Assembly (NCBI GenBank): GCA_900542765.1
Contig: UQOX01000017.1
Location: 1-54,526 of the forward strand
Direction: 5' to 3'
From: an uncultured Porphyromonadaceae bacterium
Lineage (GTDB): Bacteria; Bacteroidota; Bacteroidia; Bacteroidales; UBA11471
DNA length: 54,526 bases
The notes beneath the pieces were generated by a model that was not told the DNA's origin, did not search any database, and saw only the letters and a list, made by a program, of their open reading frames with translations. This document shows, piece by piece, positions 1 through 9,009 of the stretch. The translations under genes were made by a program, and so were the position numbers. Positions within the stretch are counted from its first letter, which is position 1; the number at the start of each line of letters is the position of its first letter.

Positions 1-1
1 C

Positions 2-922
2 CACACGCCCGACTACGGCGTCACGGTGAGCATGATCGACTCCGACGAGGGCGACGACTTCGTGGCCAACGTGGGCGAGATCGTGGGCAACATCTACGGC
101 CGCGTGTACCTCGGCAGCGAACCCACACTCGACATCAAAAACGTGGTCTATGGCGAAGGTGCCAGCAAATACCTCATCAGCAACGGTACGCTGCACGTCT
201 TCAACGGCCTCGAAAAGCGGCTGCCCATGTACGACGAAAACACCTACATCAAAAGCACCGGCGTCGCCCAAAGCGTCTCCTCGAAGCAGTTCATGCGCTT
301 CAAGAAGGCCACCTTCGTGCGCCACAACGACGGACGGGTAGGCTGCTTCCACGTATACGACGACGTGATGGAGTGGGTAACGGCCGACGGCGAACCGTTC
401 ATGCTCGACACCATCTGCGGCTGCTTCACGCAAGCCACCGGCGAAGGCTCCAACAAGCCCTACGACATCTACCTCGTAGGGGGACACAACGGCGCCTACC
501 AGATGCACCGTTTCCACGTCGACTACGTCAAGACCACGGTGCAACCCATCGTACACGAAGCCGCCTTTGACCTGCCGGCCGACCTGGTGGGAGAGGTGCG
601 CTACTGGTTCGGCTCCTTCGGCGAGGAGTATGCCTTCTACGCCACCCGCAATGCCGTCTACCGCTTCGACTACCACGACATGACAGCCTTCACCCCCGCA
701 GCCGCCCCGCTGGTACAATGGGACGAGAACCTCGAACTTCTCGACCTCTTCGTCTTGCAGGGCAGCACCTTCCGCGACGAAGACGACTGTACGGTAGCCT
801 TCCTCTACAACGCCGAGACCCGCAAGACCACCCTGTGTGTCTACGACACGGTAACCGGCCGCATCTATGCCGAATACACCGACCTGCTGCCGGGTCGCGG
901 TGTCTTCTTCACAGCTCGATAA
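2..922 (+). CDS. C-terminal part of a probable secreted propeller-like protein (5' end outside window)
   Basis: The frame is open from the left edge, so the start lies upstream; the GTG at 26 is internal to it. About 306 residues are visible. They form short beta-rich segments with repeating phrases of the kind 'Y.ISNGTLHVFNG', 'PYDIYLVGGHNGAY' and 'EEYAFYATRNAVYRFDY', which read like blades of a beta-propeller. This layout resembles the C-terminal half of PKD-like lipoproteins found in Sus-type loci of Bacteroidetes, but no PKD domain or lipobox is in view, so that is only a guess. The stop at 920-922 lies 22 bp before the ABC ATPase gene, so they may be co-transcribed. No catalytic motif is recognisable. 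Confidence 0.6.
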   Translation, partial: HTPDYGVTVSMIDSDEGDDFVANVGEIVGNIYGRVYLGSEPTLDIKNVVYGEGASKYLISNGTLHVFNGLEKRLPMYDENTYIKSTGVAQSVSSKQFMRFKKATFVRHNDGRVGCFHVYDDVMEWVTADGEPFMLDTICGCFTQATGEGSNKPYDIYLVGGHNGAYQMHRFHVDYVKTTVQPIVHEAAFDLPADLVGEVRYWFGSFGEEYAFYATRNAVYRFDYHDMTAFTPAAAPLVQWDENLELLDLFVLQGSTFRDEDDCTVAFLYNAETRKTTLCVYDTVTGRIYAEYTDLLPGRGVFFTAR

Positions 923-944
923 TTGTAAACCTAATCCTCTAAAT

Positions 945-1838
945 ATGAACGCAGAACGTCCTGTCATCGAATGTAGGAATCTCACCCATTACTACGGGAA
1001 GAAACTCGTCTACGAAAATCTCAACATCGTCGTTCCCGAAGGCCACATCATGGGGCTGCTGGGAAAGAACGGCGCCGGGAAAAGCACCACGATAAACATA
1101 CTCAACGGCTTCCTCGAACCCCGTTCGGGCCAATGCCTCATCTACGGCGAAGACACCCAGAAACTCTCGCCCGAGACCAAGAAACGCATCGGATACCTCA
1201 TCGAGGGTCATATCCAATACAGTTTCATGAACGTGCACCAAATCGAGAAATTCTACTCGGGCTTCTATGAAAACTGGAACCGCGACGCCTACTGGTCGCT
1301 GATAAACCGACTGAAAATCACTCCCCGCCAGAAAATATCGACCATGTCGTGCGGACAACGCGCCCAGGTGGCCCTCGGCCTTATCCTGGCACAAGACCCC
1401 GACCTGCTCATTCTCGACGACTTCTCGCTCGGCCTCGACCCGGGATACCGCCGCCTCTTCATCGACTACATGAGAGAGTACTGCAAGAGCCAGCACAAGA
1501 CCGTGTTCCTCACCTCGCACATCATTCAAGACATGGAACGCCTCATCGACGACGTCATCATCATGGACTACAACCGCATGCTGGTGCAAGGGCCCGTCAA
1601 GGACTTTACCGACCGCTTCAAGGGCTTCGCTTTCGACCTCGACCGCAACGACGTGACCTTCGGCAAAGACGAGGCGGCCAACGTCGAGCACATCAACAAC
1701 CACTACGAGTTCTACACCTACGACGACGAGACGGCCGTCAAGGCCCTGCTCGATGCCAAGGGGCTCGCCTACCGCAACTTCTCGCGCATGAACCTCACGC
1801 TCGAAGACGCATTCATAGGTCTCACCGGTAAATACTAA
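945..1838 (+). CDS. ABC transporter ATP-binding protein
   Basis: This 297-residue nucleotide-binding subunit would power the permease-like proteins encoded just downstream. Walker A (GKNGAGKST) is at residues 40-48, the signature reads MSCGQ (134-138) instead of LSGGQ, Walker B is LLILDD (154-159) and the switch His is H192. The residue after the Walker B Asp, normally the catalytic Glu, is Asp followed by Phe. This may slow hydrolysis or may simply be typical of this subfamily. The C-terminal 80 residues form a small extra domain. I chose the ATG at 945 because it begins directly with the conserved NBD strand; an in-frame extension to 867 would overlap the previous gene. The stop is 6 bp before the next start, indicating an operon. 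Confidence 0.93.
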   Translation: MNAERPVIECRNLTHYYGKKLVYENLNIVVPEGHIMGLLGKNGAGKSTTINILNGFLEPRSGQCLIYGEDTQKLSPETKKRIGYLIEGHIQYSFMNVHQIEKFYSGFYENWNRDAYWSLINRLKITPRQKISTMSCGQRAQVALGLILAQDPDLLILDDFSLGLDPGYRRLFIDYMREYCKSQHKTVFLTSHIIQDMERLIDDVIIMDYNRMLVQGPVKDFTDRFKGFAFDLDRNDVTFGKDEAANVEHINNHYEFYTYDDETAVKALLDAKGLAYRNFSRMNLTLEDAFIGLTGKY

Positions 1839-1844
1839 GAGGCA

Positions 1845-2528
1845 ATGAAACCGATATGGCATCTCTTCTACAAGGAATGGATTAAGACCCGCGCCGCCTT
1901 CTTCGGCACGCTCATTGTGGGCATCGGCGTGGTTTTCTATCTCTTCATCGGCGTCGAAAACCGCATCACGCTCATGGGCGCCAAGGGCTACACGCTCTAC
2001 ATGCTCTACAACAATCCGCCCGTCATCTACTACGGTCTGTTGCGTTATATACCGCTGCTGGCCGCCGTGTGCATAGGCGCGTCGCAGTACGCCCCCGAAG
2101 TGGCCCAACGCCGCATACGCCTCACCCTGCACCTGCCCGTGGGCAACCGCACGCTCATCGCCGGCATGGCGCTCTACGGACTGCTGCTCCTCACCCTCTT
2201 CAACGCCATCGTCCTCGCCCTGTTCTGTTTCAAAAACAGCGCACTCTTCCCGGCCGAGGTGACGGTGCCCGTGCGGGAGACCGTGCTGGGGTGGTTCCTC
2301 GCCGCATACTGGGTCTACAACTACATCGCCTTCACGGCCCTCGAACCCAACCGCATGCGACAACTCTTCTATGCCCTCACGGGGCTTGTCCTGCTCTCGC
2401 TCTACCTCTACGACGTTCCCTTCCACGGGGCTTACAGCACCTCCATGCCCGTGTTGGCACTGCTGGCGCTGCTTTCCTGCCCCCTCGTCCTGTTCAGCGG
2501 ATACCGATTAAACAAAGGAGAAAGATAA
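1845..2528 (+). CDS. ABC-2-like permease, copy 1 of a duplicated pair
   Basis: A 227-residue integral membrane protein with about six hydrophobic segments and a cytoplasmic N-terminus beginning 'MKPIWHLFYKEWIKTR'. Together with the preceding ATPase it looks like the membrane half of an ABC-2 type exporter; the substrate is unknown. It is a paralogue of the protein at 3778-4458: both share 'LYKEWIKTR' near the start ('FYKEWIKTR' here), 'RIRLTLHLPVG' in the middle and an 'NKGE' C-terminus. The stop codon overlaps the start of the next gene by one base (TAATG), so translation is probably coupled. The assignment rests on topology and context; I cannot see a sequence motif specific to a named permease family. 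Confidence 0.75.
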   Translation: MKPIWHLFYKEWIKTRAAFFGTLIVGIGVVFYLFIGVENRITLMGAKGYTLYMLYNNPPVIYYGLLRYIPLLAAVCIGASQYAPEVAQRRIRLTLHLPVGNRTLIAGMALYGLLLLTLFNAIVLALFCFKNSALFPAEVTVPVRETVLGWFLAAYWVYNYIAFTALEPNRMRQLFYALTGLVLLSLYLYDVPFHGAYSTSMPVLALLALLSCPLVLFSGYRLNKGER

Positions 2529-3781
2529 TGACACACAAGATACTGCACATCATTGCCGCCCTTTTCACGGCCGCAGCCGCCGCTCTCGTCCTGCCCTACT
2601 TCTGCAAGAGCAGCCCGACGTTCTTTTCCCACCTCTATACCGACGTCGTCTACTCCGAAATCTTGCAGGACTTCATCTTCTCGCGCTACGAATACGTCGA
2701 CCGAGACGGGCAGACAACGGCCTATACCGTCTATCGCGACTCCCGCGGCAACCGCATCGACCGCTCGGCCGTCGACTCGCTCTGCCCCCTCAACAACGCC
2801 ACCCAGCTGGCCTTTGAGAACCGCTTCCCCGACACCATCTGCGGCGTGGCCGTGACGGCACGGCAGGCCGAAGAGGCCGTCTTCCGCCACCGTATCTCGA
2901 TGCCCTCTCTCGACTACGGCCTCTATGACCTGGTCGACAGCCACAGCTACCTGTCGCAACAGTTCAACACACAAGACCTCCTGCGCTTCACCGCGACGGG
3001 CTTGGAATTTCTCCTGCCCGAGAGCAACAGCGTCGACACGGCCAAGACCCGTCTCTTCGACCGCGCCTTGGCCGGGAGCGGTTTTGAAGCGCCGATGACC
3101 CGCATCTGGTCTCCGGCCAACCGCACCGACATCGAACAGCAGGGTTTCTTCCTCAACGACCGCAACGGCCGCCTCTTCCGCCTCTCCATGATCGAGGGAG
3201 CCCCCGTCGCAGAACCAATCGCCCGCCCCGACAACAAGGAGGTGCTCCTCATGAGCTTTGGCGACGAGGAAGATTTCCTGGCCATCGTCGTCACCACCGA
3301 CGGCAGCAGCTACCTCATGCCCCGCGACCGCGCGTCATACCGCCGCCTGCCGCTGACCTCGTTCAAGGGAAAGAGCGTCTCGCTCTCGGGTAACCTCTTC
3401 TACTACTTCTTCACGCTCGATGCGGCCGACTCCACCGAGTATGTCGTCGTCGACAAGTCCCTGCGCCCGGTAAACCGCCACACCTTGGCACACCCCGCAC
3501 CCGACCGTGCCTTTAAAGCCGCCGACTACCTGTTGCCGGTGCGCATCACCCAGTCGGCCTCGTCGGGCATCGGCCTCCGCTGGGGCGACCCGGCCCGCTT
3601 CCTGCTCGTCAACGTCGTGCTGGCCATCATCACCTTCGTTCTGCGCCGCCGGCAGGGATACAAACTCCCGGCACAGCTCATCGACACCCTCCTCGTCTTG
3701 CTGCTGGGCCTCTGCGGCATGGCCGGCGCATTTGCCATACCTTACCGCCGTAACGATAAAAAAGAAAACCTCCCGCTATGA
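2528..3781 (+). CDS. Membrane-anchored extracytoplasmic protein, DUF4857-like, copy 1
   Basis: A 417-residue protein with an N-terminal membrane anchor (about residues 5-22), a large presumed extracytoplasmic domain and two C-terminal transmembrane segments ending in positively charged residues. It shares with the product of 4461-5678 the landmarks 'GFEAP', 'DRNGRLF' and a following 'M..GAP', so the two are paralogues. I believe this matches the Bacteroidetes family DUF4857, but that name is from memory. It is coupled at both ends: the start overlaps the previous stop (TAATG) and the stop overlaps the next start (ATGA). The constant pairing with a permease suggests a partner or regulatory subunit of the transporter. 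No enzymatic motif is visible. Confidence 0.7.
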   Translation: MTHKILHIIAALFTAAAAALVLPYFCKSSPTFFSHLYTDVVYSEILQDFIFSRYEYVDRDGQTTAYTVYRDSRGNRIDRSAVDSLCPLNNATQLAFENRFPDTICGVAVTARQAEEAVFRHRISMPSLDYGLYDLVDSHSYLSQQFNTQDLLRFTATGLEFLLPESNSVDTAKTRLFDRALAGSGFEAPMTRIWSPANRTDIEQQGFFLNDRNGRLFRLSMIEGAPVAEPIARPDNKEVLLMSFGDEEDFLAIVVTTDGSSYLMPRDRASYRRLPLTSFKGKSVSLSGNLFYYFFTLDAADSTEYVVVDKSLRPVNRHTLAHPAPDRAFKAADYLLPVRITQSASSGIGLRWGDPARFLLVNVVLAIITFVLRRRQGYKLPAQLIDTLLVLLLGLCGMAGAFAIPYRRNDKKENLPL

Positions 3782-4458
3782 CACGCACACAGATAAAACA
3801 CCTGCTCTACAAAGAGTGGATAAAAACACGCTGGTATGCCGCCGTGGGGCTCGCAGGAAGCCTCATTCTGTCGGTCTATGCCTGCATCGATGCCGTCTCC
3901 ATGCTTCACGACATGGGCGGCGCCTTCTTCTACTCGACCCTGCTCACGGGCAATATCGCGCTCATGACGCAGCTCAAATACCTGCCCTTGGCAATAGCCC
4001 TGCTCATCGGGTTGCCCCAGTTCCTGCCCGAGATTACCAACAAGCGCATACGCCTCACCCTGCACCTGCCCGTGGGCAGCACGGCCGTCGTCTACACGAT
4101 GGTGCTCTACGGCCTCGCCGTGTTCTGCTGCACGCTGCTCCCGGCCCTGCTCATCACCACGGCCACGCTGGCGGCCAGTTTCCCTGCCGAGGTGGTCGTC
4201 GCCACCTTGCAGACCCTGCTGCCCTGGCTGCTCGGCGGCATGACCGCCTACTTCTTCACGGCGATGATAGCCTTCGAACCGGTGTGGAAATTCCGCTTCG
4301 GATATATCCTCATCGCCTATCTCACCCTGCGCTTTTTCTACCTCGGCTACGGGGTGGGAAATGCCGTAACCGCCTACCCGCTGCTGCTCGTCATCACCCT
4401 GGTGTCGAGCCTGGCAGTTATCTACACGTCGCACCGTTTCAACAAAGGAGAGCTCTGA
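3778..4458 (+). CDS. ABC-2-like permease, copy 2
   Basis: A 226-residue protein with about six transmembrane segments, paralogous to the protein at 1845-2528. Shared landmarks are 'LLYKEWIKTR' near the N-terminus, 'KRIRLTLHLPVG' in the central region and 'RFNKGEL' at the end. It overlaps the preceding gene by four bases (ATGA) and ends 2 bp before the next start. One ATPase with two different permease-like subunits would allow a heterodimeric membrane domain; this is inference from gene order. The substrate is unknown. Confidence 0.75.
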   Translation: MTRTQIKHLLYKEWIKTRWYAAVGLAGSLILSVYACIDAVSMLHDMGGAFFYSTLLTGNIALMTQLKYLPLAIALLIGLPQFLPEITNKRIRLTLHLPVGSTAVVYTMVLYGLAVFCCTLLPALLITTATLAASFPAEVVVATLQTLLPWLLGGMTAYFFTAMIAFEPVWKFRFGYILIAYLTLRFFYLGYGVGNAVTAYPLLLVITLVSSLAVIYTSHRFNKGEL

Positions 4459-4460
4459 TT

Positions 4461-5678
4461 ATGGCAAAGATTGTACGTTTCCTCCTGATACTCATCACCC
4501 TCGTCACCCTGTCGTTCTACCTGCCGTCGCTCTACCGCCGCACGGTCGAGAAACGTCCGCTGAAAACCATGATATATTTCAGCGAAGTGTCGCACGACTT
4601 CGTCATTGCCCGCGAAAGCATCGACTCCACCACCCAGGAAGCCGCCATGCTTTACTACGACACCCGGGGTAATCTTCTCACCGAGACCGAATACATGCAG
4701 CTGTTGCCCTTCAACAACCGCCGTAAACTGAAACTCATGGGCCTCATGCCCGACTCGCTCGACGGTGTCGCCCTCACGACCGACGTGCTGAAAAACGTGA
4801 AACGCAGCATGCTCGTGGCCGACCGCTCGTTCAGCTACGGGCTTGCCCCGCTCTTCGAGTCGGCACCCGAAAGGGTAGGGGTCTCGCTCCCCGACGACAT
4901 CTTCCGCATCGGCAAGAGGGGCATCGAGTTTATCGACTGCACGACGGGAGAGGTGCTCCAAGAAAAAAGCGCCCGCTTTGCCCAGGCCATGCAGGCAGCC
5001 GGCTTTGAAGCGCCCGCCCGCGACATCTACGGCATACCCTCCATCATCAAACGCTGGGACAGCGGCTACTTCATCACCGACCGCAACGGCCGCCTCTTCC
5101 ACCTGATGATGGTAAAAGGCGCACCCTACTGCCGCGCCATCGAGACCGGATTCGAGATAAAGAACATCAAATGCCACACCGACGAAGAGATATTCTGCCA
5201 CCTCTTCGACACCGACAACCGCCTCTATGTGCTCACGACCGACTACCGGCTGCTGCCGCTCCCGGTAGAGACGCCGTCGGGACGCAGCTTCATGACCTCG
5301 AACGACTTCTTCCGCACCTACAAGACAAGCGAAAAAGACACGAGCATACTCTTTGCCCTCGACCCGTCGTTCGGCTTCGTCGCCCGCTACGCCGAGAAAA
5401 TCGACCACTACGACGACACCCCCGAGGCCGCGTGGGAGAGACGCCTCTTCCCCTTCTCGACGATGAAGACTCCGGGCTATGCCCACTTCATTCCCCTGCC
5501 TAACCCGGTGCGCGACTTCTGGATAACCAACCTCGTGTGCTTCCTCGTGTGGGCCGCGGTCAAAGCCTACAAACGCCGCTCGTTCCGACGCCCCGAAAAC
5601 ATGGGCGATGCCATCGTCATACTGCTGACAGGTATCTACGGCCTGATAGCCGTATGGCTCTTCCCCAACCGGAAATAA
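4461..5678 (+). CDS. Membrane-anchored extracytoplasmic protein, DUF4857-like, copy 2
   Basis: A 405-residue paralogue of the product of 2528-3781 with the same layout: an N-terminal anchor ('VRFLLILITLVTLSFYLP'), a large soluble domain, and two hydrophobic segments at the C-terminus. The shared block 'GFEAP ... DRNGRLF' lies near residues 180-220. The ATG at 4461 was chosen because it starts the hydrophobic anchor and directly follows the permease stop. This is the last gene of the coupled cassette; the next gene starts 37 bp later and could still be in the same transcript. Its function is unknown; a transporter accessory role is inferred from its repeated pairing with a permease. Confidence 0.7.
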   Translation: MAKIVRFLLILITLVTLSFYLPSLYRRTVEKRPLKTMIYFSEVSHDFVIARESIDSTTQEAAMLYYDTRGNLLTETEYMQLLPFNNRRKLKLMGLMPDSLDGVALTTDVLKNVKRSMLVADRSFSYGLAPLFESAPERVGVSLPDDIFRIGKRGIEFIDCTTGEVLQEKSARFAQAMQAAGFEAPARDIYGIPSIIKRWDSGYFITDRNGRLFHLMMVKGAPYCRAIETGFEIKNIKCHTDEEIFCHLFDTDNRLYVLTTDYRLLPLPVETPSGRSFMTSNDFFRTYKTSEKDTSILFALDPSFGFVARYAEKIDHYDDTPEAAWERRLFPFSTMKTPGYAHFIPLPNPVRDFWITNLVCFLVWAAVKAYKRRSFRRPENMGDAIVILLTGIYGLIAVWLFPNRK

Positions 5679-5715
5679 ACCATCTATCTTCTCACCCCAA
5701 AAATTCATCACTATT

Positions 5716-6588
5716 ATGGAGACAACAAATGCTAAACAACAAAAAATCTCGTTTGTAGGGTTCGCCGCCTTCATGATTGTACTTTTCACCATGCCGCTGG
5801 GTCATGCCGCCATGATTATCATGGAAAAGACATTAGGAGAAACCTATCTCACCCCCGCGGCCTTCGTACTGGGGCTCCTGGGCGCCGCTCTGGCTATCTG
5901 GGGCTTCTACATGAAAAACGAAAACGGAGCCACCTTTGCCGGCCTCATCGGCGGTCTCATGACATGGACCGGGTGGATAGAGTTTACCTTCGTCTACTTT
6001 GCCCGCCGCTACAACGTAGCTCCCGCCATGGAAAACGGCGAAATCGTTACCAAACCCGAATACCTCGTCATGATGTCGTCGGTAGGTTTCCTGGCCATTA
6101 TCCTCATGTTCTACATATTCAGTGCCCGCACCCGCTGTGTCTTTTTCAGCTGGATACAGAAGGCGCTGCGCATCAACCGCCACGAAGAGTCGCTGCACAC
6201 GGTACACAGCAACCACTCGCTTACCACCTTTGTCGAGACCAATATCCTGCTTTGGGCCTGCTACATGGTGCTCATGTTCGCCTATGACGACCACCTGCTG
6301 GGCGACCGCCACCCCGTCACGGCCTTCATCGCCTTCGGCAGTCTCGTGTGGTCGGCCTATCTCTTTGTGAAGCTCATGAAAATCAAACAAATCGGATACG
6401 CCATACGTTATGCCATTCCCACGGTCATCATCTTCTGGAATTTCGTCGAAATTCTCGGCCGCTGGGACTTCTTCCACGAAATATGGACCGAACCGGGCCA
6501 GTACAAGACCGAAATCATCATCATGTTCGTCGTCTTCCTCCTCTTCTCGGCCTACCTCTTCTTCCGCAAAAAACATGAAACCAAATAA
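5716..6588 (+). CDS. Multi-pass membrane protein of unknown function
   Basis: A 290-residue protein with about seven or eight hydrophobic helices spread along its length ('FAAFMIVLFTMPLGHAAMII', 'AFVLGLLGAALAIWGFY', 'AYLFVKLMKI', 'TEIIIMFVVFLLFSAYLFF'). Short loops contain several His residues (for example 'RHEESLHTVHSNHS'), which could bind a metal or haem, though no known motif is formed. It follows the ABC cassette by 37 bp on the same strand and precedes the BspA-like gene by 26 bp. I do not recognise the family. Confidence 0.75.
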   Translation: METTNAKQQKISFVGFAAFMIVLFTMPLGHAAMIIMEKTLGETYLTPAAFVLGLLGAALAIWGFYMKNENGATFAGLIGGLMTWTGWIEFTFVYFARRYNVAPAMENGEIVTKPEYLVMMSSVGFLAIILMFYIFSARTRCVFFSWIQKALRINRHEESLHTVHSNHSLTTFVETNILLWACYMVLMFAYDDHLLGDRHPVTAFIAFGSLVWSAYLFVKLMKIKQIGYAIRYAIPTVIIFWNFVEILGRWDFFHEIWTEPGQYKTEIIIMFVVFLLFSAYLFFRKKHETK

Positions 6589-6614
6589 ACTATTCACCTT
6601 TAATTAAAAATCCT

Positions 6615-8813
6615 ATGAAGAAAATTTTACTCTTCACGGCATTCCTTGGCTGCTTTGCCTGGGGATACGCACAGACCAAAAACGTGGCTGTTGAAACCGC
6701 CGGTACGCTCAGTACCCTCCTCACAGCCGATGAGACCGCTACCCTGACCGACCTCACCGTAACCGGCTCCATCAACAAAGCCGACCTCGACACCCTCAAC
6801 GGCATGCCCGCTCTCGCCACCCTCGACCTCAGCGGCGCCAACATCGTGGCTTCGTCCGACGGCGATGTAACCTACGCCGAGAACACCATTCCCGAAGCAA
6901 CCTTCAAGAGCAACAAATCGCTCAAAAAAGTTGTGCTCCCCAACTCGCTCGTAACCATCAGCGACGAAGCTTTCTACATGGCCGAGCTCGAAACCGTAGA
7001 CCTGAGCAACTGCGCCGAACTGAAAGAAATCCATACCAATGCTTTCGGTTCGATACAGGAGACTCTTACCACCGTATCTTTCAACGGTTGTGCCAAACTC
7101 GAATCGATTGGCGACTATGCTTTCACCAACGATAAGGTAATCGCTTCGATCGACTTCACCGGCTGCACCTCGCTCACCACCATCGGCAACCGGGCATTCC
7201 TCAACCTCAACTCTGCTCTCGCCACAATCGATTTGAGCGACTGCACCGCCATGGAAAAAATCGGCGACAACAGTTTCCGCGGCTGCAAGGCAGCCACCTC
7301 GATTATCCTGCCCGAGGGAGCCAAGGTCATTGGCGAGAATGCCTTCTACCAATGCTACTCCGTTGAGACCATCACCATTCCCGCTTCGGTCGACTCCATC
7401 GCTCCTTATGCCTTCTATCAGCCCAAAGCGTTGAAGACTGTCGAATGCCTCGGCACCGACACCAAAGCTGCTGAACGTGCCTTCACCAGCGTACTCTCGT
7501 CTAAACCCGCCGAAGAGAACTACACCGACAAGGGTTACACCCTCGTTGTACCCCAGGGCTGTGCCGATACCTACCGTGCCGGCACAGAGTGGGCCAAGTT
7601 CCCCGTCATCACCGAAGCTGCCGAAGAACCTGCCGACGGCAAAGTCGTTGACGTAGAAACCGCCGGTACGCTCAGTACCCTCCTCACAGCCGATGAGACC
7701 GCTACCCTGACCGACCTCACCGTAACCGGCTCCATCAACAAAGCCGACCTCGACACCCTCAACGGCATGCCCGCTCTCGCCACCCTCGACCTCAGCGGCG
7801 CCAACATCGTGGCTTCGTCCGACGGCGATGTAACCTACGCCGAGAACACCATTCCCGAAGCAACCTTCAAGAGCAACAAATCGCTCAAAAAAGTTGTGCT
7901 CCCCAACTCGCTCGTAACCATCAGCGACGAAGCTTTCTACATGGCCGAGCTCGAAACCGTAGACCTGAGCAACTGCGCCGAACTGAAAGAAATCCATACC
8001 AATGCTTTCGGTTCGATACAGGAGACTCTTACCACCGTATCTTTCAACGGTTGTGCCAAACTCGAATCGATTGGCGACTATGCTTTCACCAACGATAAGG
8101 TAATCGCTTCGATCGACTTCACCGGCTGCACCTCGCTCACCACCATCGGCAACCGGGCATTCCTCAACCTCAACTCTGCTCTCGCCACAATCGATTTGAG
8201 CGACTGCACCGCCATGGAAAAAATCGGCGACAACAGTTTCCGCGGCTGCAAGGCAGCCACCTCGATTATCCTGCCCGAGGGAGCCAAGGTCATTGGCGAG
8301 AATGCCTTCTACCAATGCTACTCCGTTGAGACCATCACCATTCCCGCTTCGGTCGACTCCATCGCTCCTTATGCCTTCTATCAGCCCAAAGCGTTGAAGA
8401 CTGTCGAATGCCTCGGCACCGACACCAAAGCTGCTGAACGTGCCTTCACCAGCGTACTCTCGTCTAAACCCGCCGAAGAGAACTACACCGACAAGGGCTA
8501 CACCCTCGTCGTGCCCAAAGGCTGTGCCGACACCTACCGCGCCGGCATCGAGTGGGCCAAGTTCCCCGTCATCAACGAGTCAACGTCGGCTATCGAAAGC
8601 GTTGAAAGCAACAGCACAACGGCCGTTTACGCCACCGCCGAGGCCATCGTTGTCGAAGGCGCTGCCGCCGGTACGCCGGTAACCGTCTACGCACTGAGCG
8701 GTGCTCAGGTGAAGAGTGCCGTGGCCGACGGCTCTGCTCTCATGCTGACCCTCGACATGAAGGGTATCTTCCTGGTAAAAGTGGGCAACGAGGTATTCAA
8801 AGTCGTTCTCTAA
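6615..8813 (+). CDS. BspA-like leucine-rich-repeat protein with T9SS-type C-terminal tail; internal tandem duplication
   Basis: A 732-residue predicted secreted or surface protein. Residues 1-20 are a signal peptide ending 'CFAWGYAQ'. Two LRR blocks of about 310 residues follow, each made of ~23-residue BspA/TpLRR-type repeats of the kind 'L..IG..AF......L..I.LP'. The second block is an exact copy of the first over 281 residues, with a period of 321 residues. The last ~75 residues ('GTPVTVYALSGAQV ... GIFLVKVGNEVFKVVL') look like a type A C-terminal sorting domain, so export through the type IX system and attachment to the cell surface is likely. BspA-type LRRs are associated with adhesion to host proteins or other cells; the ligand here is unknown. 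A strong terminator follows at 8840-8868. Confidence 0.88.
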   Translation: MKKILLFTAFLGCFAWGYAQTKNVAVETAGTLSTLLTADETATLTDLTVTGSINKADLDTLNGMPALATLDLSGANIVASSDGDVTYAENTIPEATFKSNKSLKKVVLPNSLVTISDEAFYMAELETVDLSNCAELKEIHTNAFGSIQETLTTVSFNGCAKLESIGDYAFTNDKVIASIDFTGCTSLTTIGNRAFLNLNSALATIDLSDCTAMEKIGDNSFRGCKAATSIILPEGAKVIGENAFYQCYSVETITIPASVDSIAPYAFYQPKALKTVECLGTDTKAAERAFTSVLSSKPAEENYTDKGYTLVVPQGCADTYRAGTEWAKFPVITEAAEEPADGKVVDVETAGTLSTLLTADETATLTDLTVTGSINKADLDTLNGMPALATLDLSGANIVASSDGDVTYAENTIPEATFKSNKSLKKVVLPNSLVTISDEAFYMAELETVDLSNCAELKEIHTNAFGSIQETLTTVSFNGCAKLESIGDYAFTNDKVIASIDFTGCTSLTTIGNRAFLNLNSALATIDLSDCTAMEKIGDNSFRGCKAATSIILPEGAKVIGENAFYQCYSVETITIPASVDSIAPYAFYQPKALKTVECLGTDTKAAERAFTSVLSSKPAEENYTDKGYTLVVPKGCADTYRAGIEWAKFPVINESTSAIESVESNSTTAVYATAEAIVVEGAAAGTPVTVYALSGAQVKSAVADGSALMLTLDMKGIFLVKVGNEVFKVVL
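6693..7534 (+). repeat. Left copy of an 842-bp in-frame direct duplication
   Basis: This stretch is identical, including at synonymous sites, to 7656-8497 (offset 963 bp, exactly 321 codons). Similarity continues with scattered substitutions to about 7590. Confidence 0.9.
7656..8497 (+). repeat. Right copy of the 842-bp in-frame direct duplication
   Basis: Identical to 6693-7534. The first differences appear at 8498 (C versus T at 7535) and become more frequent downstream, so the right boundary is clear. Preservation of silent positions points to a recent duplication or ongoing gene conversion. Confidence 0.9.
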
Positions 8814-8839
8814 ACACTTCGTTTCTCCCATAAAAGCAA

Positions 8840-8868
8840 CCCCGCCGGCGATGAACCGGCGGGGTTTT
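8840..8868 (+). terminator. Rho-independent terminator after the BspA-like gene
   Basis: A 9-bp GC-only stem (CCCCGCCGG / CCGGCGGGG) with a 7-base loop is followed by TTTT, 27 bp after the stop codon. Confidence 0.85.
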
Positions 8869-8957
8869 CTTTCTCCCGTAGGAACCGGGAGACAGGCATC
8901 ACCAACGATGCCGCCCTTGCTTACAGGCCTCCCCGTGCCCTCTGCAACAGTCCCGGA

Positions 8958-9005
8958 AATGATAAAAAACAAAAAAGGCCGCCTGCCCCATGGCAAGCGG
9001 CCTTT
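8958..9005 (-). terminator. Terminator for the tRNA-Asn pair (minus strand)
   Basis: Stem AAAGGCCGC / GCGGCCTTT (8974-8982 with 8997-9005). On the minus strand it is followed by a T-rich tract ('TTTTTTGTTTTTTATC'), just downstream of the tRNA genes. Confidence 0.75.
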
Positions 9006-9009
9006 CCGG

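Noticed and set aside
7535..7655. Mobile element insertion between the BspA repeat copies
   Set aside because: The spacer is in-frame coding sequence homologous to the end of the second copy, so this is a tandem duplication rather than an insertion.
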